Below the pieces are notes generated by a model. That model saw only the letters and a list, made by a program, of their open reading frames with translations, did not search any database and had not been told where the DNA came from. The position numbers and the translations under genes are program-made. DNA of 64,000 nt from Pseudomonas fluorescens (GTDB lineage: Bacteria; Pseudomonadota; Gammaproteobacteria; Pseudomonadales; Pseudomonadaceae). Shown in pieces: positions 59,282 to 64,000 of this stretch (position 1 is its first letter; the number at the start of each line of letters is the position of its first letter). The stretch spans positions 1 through 64,000 of the forward strand of contig NZ_JSAK01000007.1 in the NCBI RefSeq assembly GCF_000802965.1, given 5' to 3'.

Positions 59282-59303
59282 GCGCCTTTCAAGGAGAAGA
59301 CCG

Positions 59304-61277
59304 ATGCACCAAGTAACCGAAACCACGATCCAGGATTTGATTGACCGCGGTGTGGCCTTCGCCCACACCGCTTATGAGGTGGCACGCAAGTTCACCAAGT
59401 TCAACTACATCGACCTTGATACTCCGATCGGCGACGACCACCAACGCAACCGAGTCGACCCGCTGTATCCGGTAGCCATCACGCTGTACAACCGCACCGC
59501 AGGTGGCACCATCATGTCGCTAGTCGACAAGGACGGTAATCCAGCGAAGGCCAGCACTCACGTCGAAGCGCCTTACAACTACTCGACCTACAGCGACTAC
59601 CTCATCCTGCGCGTGCCGCTGTTCATGCTGACCTTCGCCGGCGGAGTCAGGGATCTGATGTCACTGATCGAAGACCCGGCGAACGGCAACCAGACGTGTT
59701 CGTACACCCGCGCCGCGATAAACGAGCTGCCAGGTATGCCCGAAACCATGCGCGACTTTAGCGACTGCTCCTGGTTCCAGAGCACGGCACAGAGCGCCAC
59801 CGCGGGCGACCACCTCATCCCAGAACTGCGCATCACGCCCGGGGCCTTTCATTGCTTTGCGCACGCCCACCCATACCCGGAATATTTCCGCGCTGATCGC
59901 CCTTTGTGGCAGGTACGTGAAGAAGCGCGCATCCGCTATAGCGCCTACGACCAGCTGCCAGCCCCGGTACTGGATGCACTCGACCCGGAAAAGATCCAGC
60001 ACTTGTATCCGCACCTGCCGACCAAACCGGGCAACGCGGGGCTGATCGCCTACACCCAGAACGCCACCGCCGGGGTCATGGATCGTCAGGCGGTGATGCG
60101 TGCCGGCCGCTTCATTCGCCAGTTCGCCAAAGAAGGCACCAGCGACGAAGCCGTCAAGCAACTGACCGCACACGCCGCCTCGCACCTGGGCAGTCAGTAC
60201 AAGCACAGCTGCGAACGCGAGGACTACAAGCGCGTGTACATCAGTGGCCCGAGCAGTTGCATGTCCTACGACGAAACCGGCAAGAGCTTCGGCAAATTGA
60301 TGGTCAATGGCGAATTCGTGCACCCGACCGAGGTGTACGCGCACCCAGAGAACGACCTGGAACTGGTGTGGATGGAGGTCAACGAGAACATCGTGGCCCG
60401 CACCATCGTTAACAAAGAGCGCATGCAGTATCCGCGTATCTACGCCAAGGAAAGTGTGGCGAATGCCTTGAACCGGTTGCAGAACTATCTCGAAGACCTC
60501 GGTTACGCCCAGCACGACAGCGCCTTGGTCGATCAGAAACTGCTGAAGATCTCGCCCGACCGTTACCCGCACGCGATCCTCTGCCCGTACATCGATAGCG
60601 GCAACCTCGGCGTCTACGTTCGGGACGATCACCTGCTCACCGGCGGCTGCGAGAACGCCGACCACGAATCCGGGTGCCTGATCGACTACAACACTAGCCG
60701 CAGTAGCGACTGGTGCTGCGAGTGCTGCGACACCGATTACGACGATGACGATGGCTACGAGATCAACGACTGCGGCGATCGCATCTGCCAGTCATGCGCC
60801 GACAACGATCACACCCGCGCTTACTGCACCAACCAGCAGGAAGAGCGCTACGTCCACGAAGACGAAACTGTCTACGAGCTGGTGAGCGTCAACCGCGGCA
60901 CGCTGCGCTACTACAGCCACATCTTCTTCAACAGCGACTTCCGCGACATGGGCCACTACGGCCTGGTGGAGCTCGACACCAGTTACTACGACAGCAACTG
61001 CGTGGCGCTGATCGATGACTGCACACGCACCGAAGACGGCAATTGGTTGCTGACCAACGACCTCGCCGATCACGACCTGTTCTTCAACCACGAAACCGAC
61101 GAAGCCTGCCAGATCAACGACTACGCCGTGTGCGTCGACGCTGACGGCAACGACGAGTTGGTTGAGGTCAGCGACATCGACGAGGAGCTGTTTGAGTGCG
61201 CCCCGACTGAACTCGACAGCACCTACCCGATGCTCCGCGTCTACACCGCGATCATCCAGGGCGAAGAAGCCGCATAA
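59304..61277 (+). CDS. Large early phage protein with Cys/Asp-rich zinc-like module
   Basis: A 657-residue protein, AAGGAGAAG before ATG. Residues 245-310 contain AGVMDRQAVMRAGRFIRQF and a KRVYISGPSSCMSYDETGK segment seen in other phage hypothetical proteins. Residues 470-520 form a Cys-rich cluster (DWCCECCDTDYDDDDGYEIN, CGDRICQSC) likely to bind zinc. The last 150 residues are extremely acidic (pI low), possibly a DNA mimic or protein-binding region. Largest gene of the early operon; function unknown. Confidence 0.65.
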   Translation: MHQVTETTIQDLIDRGVAFAHTAYEVARKFTKFNYIDLDTPIGDDHQRNRVDPLYPVAITLYNRTAGGTIMSLVDKDGNPAKASTHVEAPYNYSTYSDYLILRVPLFMLTFAGGVRDLMSLIEDPANGNQTCSYTRAAINELPGMPETMRDFSDCSWFQSTAQSATAGDHLIPELRITPGAFHCFAHAHPYPEYFRADRPLWQVREEARIRYSAYDQLPAPVLDALDPEKIQHLYPHLPTKPGNAGLIAYTQNATAGVMDRQAVMRAGRFIRQFAKEGTSDEAVKQLTAHAASHLGSQYKHSCEREDYKRVYISGPSSCMSYDETGKSFGKLMVNGEFVHPTEVYAHPENDLELVWMEVNENIVARTIVNKERMQYPRIYAKESVANALNRLQNYLEDLGYAQHDSALVDQKLLKISPDRYPHAILCPYIDSGNLGVYVRDDHLLTGGCENADHESGCLIDYNTSRSSDWCCECCDTDYDDDDGYEINDCGDRICQSCADNDHTRAYCTNQQEERYVHEDETVYELVSVNRGTLRYYSHIFFNSDFRDMGHYGLVELDTSYYDSNCVALIDDCTRTEDGNWLLTNDLADHDLFFNHETDEACQINDYAVCVDADGNDELVEVSDIDEELFECAPTELDSTYPMLRVYTAIIQGEEAA

Positions 61278-61312
61278 GCGGCTTCATCCCTCCCCCCCAA
61301 GGAATTCACGAA

Positions 61313-62389
61313 ATGAGTAAGCAAACCGTGACCAATATTCGTCCGTCGCACAAAGTCGTTCCGCCATCCCACGCCGCCTTCGCCGACACTGCCGTGGGCA
61401 CTCCGATCGCTGTCGAAGTGCTGTATGACATCGTCCGTCGTCCGCGCTTCGCCGACTCCGAAGGCGAGGCCTACGTCATCGACACCTACATCCAGGGTTT
61501 GCCCGGGATGCAGAAGGACTCCTTCGGCAACTTCTGGCTGCGCATCCAGCAGGCCGACGGCTCCAACCCGACCACCCTGTTCAGCGCGCACACCGACACG
61601 GTGCACAAGGCCAAGGCCACCGGCACCTACGCCCTGACCGTCGACGAGCAAATCCTCAGCGTCAAGGCCGGCGGTGTACTGGGTGCCGACGACGGTACCG
61701 GGATCTGGATTCTGCTCAACCTGATCGAAGCCAAGGTACCCGGCCTGTACATCTTCCACCGTGAAGAAGAGATCGGTGGCAATGGCTCGACCTTCATCGC
61801 CAAGAACTTCGCCGACGAGCTCGAAACGTACAACCGCGCCATCGCCTTTGACCGCAAGGGCACCCGCGACATCATCACCCACCAAGGTGGCGAGCGTTGC
61901 TGCTCGGATGCCTTCGCCGACGCCTTCGCCGACCAATTGAACATGACCGAGGGCTTCGTATTTACCGGCGACGACAGCGGCTCGTTCACCGACACCAAGA
62001 ACTACACGCTGCTGATCCCCGAATGCACCAACCTCGCCGTGGGTTACTACGACCAGCACACGATGTTCGAGTGCCAGGACATGTCGTTTGTCACCCGGCT
62101 GGTCAACCGCCTGATCGCCGTCGATTGGGAAGCGCTGCCGACCGAACGCGACAAGACCGTCGTCGAGGACATGTGGGCCGACTGGAACAACCGCTGGGGC
62201 AACTACGGCAACTACAGCACCACCAGCCGGAAAATGGAAAAGAGCGCCGAGGCCGACGACCTCGAAGCCATGAGCGACCTGATCCTCGATTACTCGATGG
62301 AGATCGCCCTCGCGTGGCGGGACCGCGGCTTTGACGCGCACAGCCTCGAAGAACTGATCATCGGCTACATGTCGGACGAGGAGCGCTAA
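61313..62389 (+). CDS. M20/M28-type zinc metallopeptidase
   Basis: A 358-residue protein with a complete co-catalytic metal set: His93 and Asp95 in AHTDTVH, Asp126/127 in GADDGTG, Glu151-153 in HREEEIGG, Asp180 in AFDRKG and His249 in YYDQHTM. This fits the M20/M28 clan (dizinc exo-peptidases and amidases). The C-terminal 80 residues are a phage-specific acidic addition. Overlaps the LytTR gene by one base. Its phage role is unknown: peptide turnover, or removal of an amino-acyl or peptide mark, is possible. Confidence 0.82.
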   Translation: MSKQTVTNIRPSHKVVPPSHAAFADTAVGTPIAVEVLYDIVRRPRFADSEGEAYVIDTYIQGLPGMQKDSFGNFWLRIQQADGSNPTTLFSAHTDTVHKAKATGTYALTVDEQILSVKAGGVLGADDGTGIWILLNLIEAKVPGLYIFHREEEIGGNGSTFIAKNFADELETYNRAIAFDRKGTRDIITHQGGERCCSDAFADAFADQLNMTEGFVFTGDDSGSFTDTKNYTLLIPECTNLAVGYYDQHTMFECQDMSFVTRLVNRLIAVDWEALPTERDKTVVEDMWADWNNRWGNYGNYSTTSRKMEKSAEADDLEAMSDLILDYSMEIALAWRDRGFDAHSLEELIIGYMSDEER

Positions 62390-62748
62390 TGTCCTTCCCG
62401 CCCAAAACCCAGCACATCCTCTCGACCTTCATCCAGGTCCACAAGGCCGGCAAAGCCGTGCGCGTGCCAATCGAAAAGGTCTCGCACTTCGTATCCGAGG
62501 ACAAGTACATCACCGCCTACACCGACCAAGGCGAGCTGCTGCTGGTCACCTCGCTGCGCAAACTGGAAGCGATCTACGGCACCAAGGTCGCCCTGCTGCA
62601 CCGCAAGCTGCTGGTGTTTCGCGATCGCATCGCCAAGGTCGAGCGGCCCCCACGCCACTCAGGCGGCTACGCGATCCTGAGCGACGGCCGAGAAGTGGCG
62701 ACCAGCTTCCGCGGTGCGCACGCCTACCTCAACTCGCTGGCCGGGTAA
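62389..62748 (+). CDS. Stand-alone LytTR-domain DNA-binding protein
   Basis: A 119-residue protein that is little more than a LytTR domain (residues 23-117): VPIEKVSHFVSEDKYITAYT, LLLVTSLRKLEAIYG, ALLHRKLLVFRDRIAKVE, GREVATSFRGAHAYLNSL. LytTR domains bind direct repeats in promoters; in Pseudomonas the best-known one is the C-terminus of AlgR. No receiver domain is present, so it would not need phosphorylation. It could regulate phage or host promoters. Confidence 0.78.
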   Translation: MSFPPKTQHILSTFIQVHKAGKAVRVPIEKVSHFVSEDKYITAYTDQGELLLVTSLRKLEAIYGTKVALLHRKLLVFRDRIAKVERPPRHSGGYAILSDGREVATSFRGAHAYLNSLAG

Positions 62749-62754
62749 GTCGTC

Positions 62755-63252
62755 ATGGCCCGAGCCTACAAACGCGACCAGATCGAGACCCGTTGGGGCA
62801 TGCCGTTCTGGGACCTGGTGCGCGACTTCGCCGAACAGGACCTGAGCCGTCACGACACCGCGCGAGCGCTCGGCTACAACCGCGACTACTTCTACCTGCT
62901 CCTGGCCAAGCACCCGGAGAACGACCCGTTCCCACGCTACGGCTTGGTACCGGATTACACCCTGGACACCGGTGAGGGTTTTCGCGAAGCCCTGCAACGG
63001 ATGATCGCCGACGGCATGCACGTCAGTCTGATCGCCACCACGATGGGCTTCGGTCGCACTGATCGCCTGCGCTACGCCATGGCCGTGCGCGGCATCAAGC
63101 TGGTGTTCCCGCTCCCGACGCTCAAAGCCCGCAAGAAACGAGACCGCACCAACCAGAAACGCAAACCACGACCACCACGCATTGGCCCGCGCAAGGTGAA
63201 GCGCCCCGGCGCCAACCATCCGTGGCGCTGCTCCCAAAAACAGGACAAGTAA
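62755..63252 (+). CDS. Basic HTH-like phage protein
   Basis: A 165-residue protein. Two HTH-like segments (DLVRDFAEQDLSRHDTARAL then GYNRDYFYLLLAKHP; MIADGMHVSLIATTMGFGRT) and a strongly basic tail (KARKKRDRTNQKRKPRPPRI). Likely nucleic-acid binding. Lies three bases after the LytTR gene's stop region. Confidence 0.65.
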   Translation: MARAYKRDQIETRWGMPFWDLVRDFAEQDLSRHDTARALGYNRDYFYLLLAKHPENDPFPRYGLVPDYTLDTGEGFREALQRMIADGMHVSLIATTMGFGRTDRLRYAMAVRGIKLVFPLPTLKARKKRDRTNQKRKPRPPRIGPRKVKRPGANHPWRCSQKQDK

Positions 63253-63254
63253 AT

Positions 63255-63695
63255 ATGAACACCGTACTCATTCAAGGCGGCCGCACCTTGGACCTCGAAC
63301 GCCTCGTCGACCTGTACCAGCGCCAAGGTCGCTCGGCAGAGAACATCGCCAGGGAGATAGGCCACAGTCCCAACACGGTGCGCCGCCATCTGCGCGCGGC
63401 TGGCGTCGAGCTCGGCCCACAAGGCCAGCACCGGCTGATCACCGACGAATACGTGTCGCTCACCTTGAAGATGCGCGCCGAAGGCACGAACTGGGAGGAC
63501 ATCGCCGAGAAGATCGGTTTCTCAACCCGGGCACTGCAACGCGCGGTCGCCAAGTACGCCCTGAGCGCCTCGATGGCCCGCGAAACGGCGCTGCAAGCCC
63601 GACTGAACAGCGCGGATCAGGAGATCGATGACCTGCGCCAACGCATCGACAAACTTTCGGTGGCGCCCGTAATGTCCCATTCGGGACGTCAGTGA
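63255..63695 (+). CDS. Phage HTH protein with two HTH motifs
   Basis: A 146-residue protein from ATG 63255. First HTH: LYQRQGRSAENIAREIGHSP then NTVRRHLRAAGV (residues 20-50); second: MRAEGTNWEDIAEKIGFSTR. C-terminal coiled coil. Resembles resolvase/transposase-type HTH regulators. A candidate binder of one of the repeated phage sites. Confidence 0.68.
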   Translation: MNTVLIQGGRTLDLERLVDLYQRQGRSAENIAREIGHSPNTVRRHLRAAGVELGPQGQHRLITDEYVSLTLKMRAEGTNWEDIAEKIGFSTRALQRAVAKYALSASMARETALQARLNSADQEIDDLRQRIDKLSVAPVMSHSGRQ

Positions 63696-63780
63696 CAGGG
63701 GAAGCAGTGATAGCACTGAGCCATAGCATCCCATTATCCAACCATGTACCTTACGTTTTCCTCTATAACCCGAACGTTTT

Positions 63781-64000
63781 ATGAACATCATTACGCGCGA
63801 GCTCACACAGCAAGACCTACAGCCTGTAATCAAATTAGCCGTGGCCAACCACATCGACCTCACTTCGTACGCGGTAAGAAGAGACGGTCCGATCAGCGGT
63901 TTGAGTAAAGGCACGCTTGAGATCGAGGTTCGCACATACCTCCAGCAAGTCCTTTCGGCAAAACCAATGCTGCCAGTGGAAGTTGTCTTGGCAAAGGACC
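63781..64000 (+). CDS. Partial gene running off the right edge
   Basis: An open frame from ATG 63781 to the window end, reading MNIITRELTQQDLQPVIKLA and on without stop for 73 codons. No ribosome site is visible, and the 85-base gap before it is AT-richer with a TATAAC box. The opening resembles the start of GNAT acetyltransferases, but too little is present to decide. It may be a phage gene or the first gene past the prophage. Confidence 0.4.
   Translation, partial: MNIITRELTQQDLQPVIKLAVANHIDLTSYAVRRDGPISGLSKGTLEIEVRTYLQQVLSAKPMLPVEVVLAKD

Larger units (their letters stand above)
19766..64000. mobile_element. Temperate podovirus-type prophage (left end and at least 44 kb)
   Basis: A continuous run of phage genes: late virion, packaging and lysis genes on the minus strand (19,877-51,290) and early genes on the plus strand (51,547 onwards). 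Terminase, P22-like portal, N4-gp56-type capsid, giant ejected protein, tail fibre and lysozyme/holin are present; no sheath, tape-measure or tube genes of long-tailed phages are seen, so a short tail is inferred. The left border is placed where the hydrolase stops resembling its family and the first phage operator appears. The right border, integrase, repressor and replication genes are not visible. The layout recalls large temperate podoviruses such as F116 or Bcep22 types, an untested comparison. Confidence 0.85.

Noticed and set aside
63522..63935. Minus-strand gene at the right edge
   Set aside because: It overlaps the HTH gene and the partial plus-strand gene, and has no ribosome site or family features.

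Overview
The window has two halves. Bases 1 to about 19,765 are bacterial chromosome. Its REP palindromes, high GC and gene families (GlxA-type regulators, pirin, LysR regulators, clade-3-like catalase) point to a fluorescent-group Pseudomonas. From about 19,766 to the right edge the sequence is a temperate, podovirus-type prophage whose right end lies outside the window or is not recognisable in it. The genus and the phage type are inferences from gene content; nothing was searched.

Chromosomal part, left to right: a YcaC-type hydrolase; an amidohydrolase with a small membrane-anchored monooxygenase-like protein; a REP-rich gap; a LysR regulator divergent from a short AraC-type regulator; a minus-strand stress-type cluster (flavodoxin-like protein, alpha/beta hydrolase, catalase); two convergent winged-helix/NB-ARC regulators; a GlxA-type regulator; a pirin; a LysR regulator divergent from an MFS exporter; a quinone oxidoreductase; and an alpha/beta hydrolase whose 3' end seems to have been replaced by the prophage. 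An identical 20-base motif sits in both divergent promoter regions that bracket the AraC-catalase-hydrolase-flavodoxin block.

Prophage, late half (minus strand, read from about 51.3 kb down to 19.9 kb): exported small protein, small and large terminase, P22-like portal, scaffold-like protein, a Tad2-like (DUF2829) anti-Thoeris candidate, N4-gp56-type major capsid protein, head-tail adaptors, internal virion proteins, a 2434-residue ejected-type giant protein with an N-terminal staphylococcal-nuclease domain and an internal HExxH peptidase motif, decoration and tail proteins, tail fibre with a DUF4376 chaperone-like protein, lysis genes (lysozyme, holin), and a lambda-J-like fibre set. A plus-strand, AT-richer HNH gene with its own terminator is inserted between capsid and anti-Thoeris genes.

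Prophage, early half (plus strand, 51.5 to 64 kb): many small, tightly overlapping genes, most without known function. Recognisable ones are a NinX-like protein (DUF2591), an M20/M28-type metallopeptidase, a stand-alone LytTR DNA-binding protein and HTH proteins. A 500-base non-coding segment carries six 12-base iterons and an AT-rich 15-base inverted repeat and is a candidate replication origin or partition site. No integrase, repressor or replicase is visible.

The main unexpected signal is a dyad (ACGCA, A/T, TGCGT, usually inside a sigma70-like promoter just before the -10 box) that recurs at 11 places, almost all within 30 to 160 bases of the first gene of a phage transcription unit, on both strands. 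It looks like the operator-promoter of a single phage-wide regulon.
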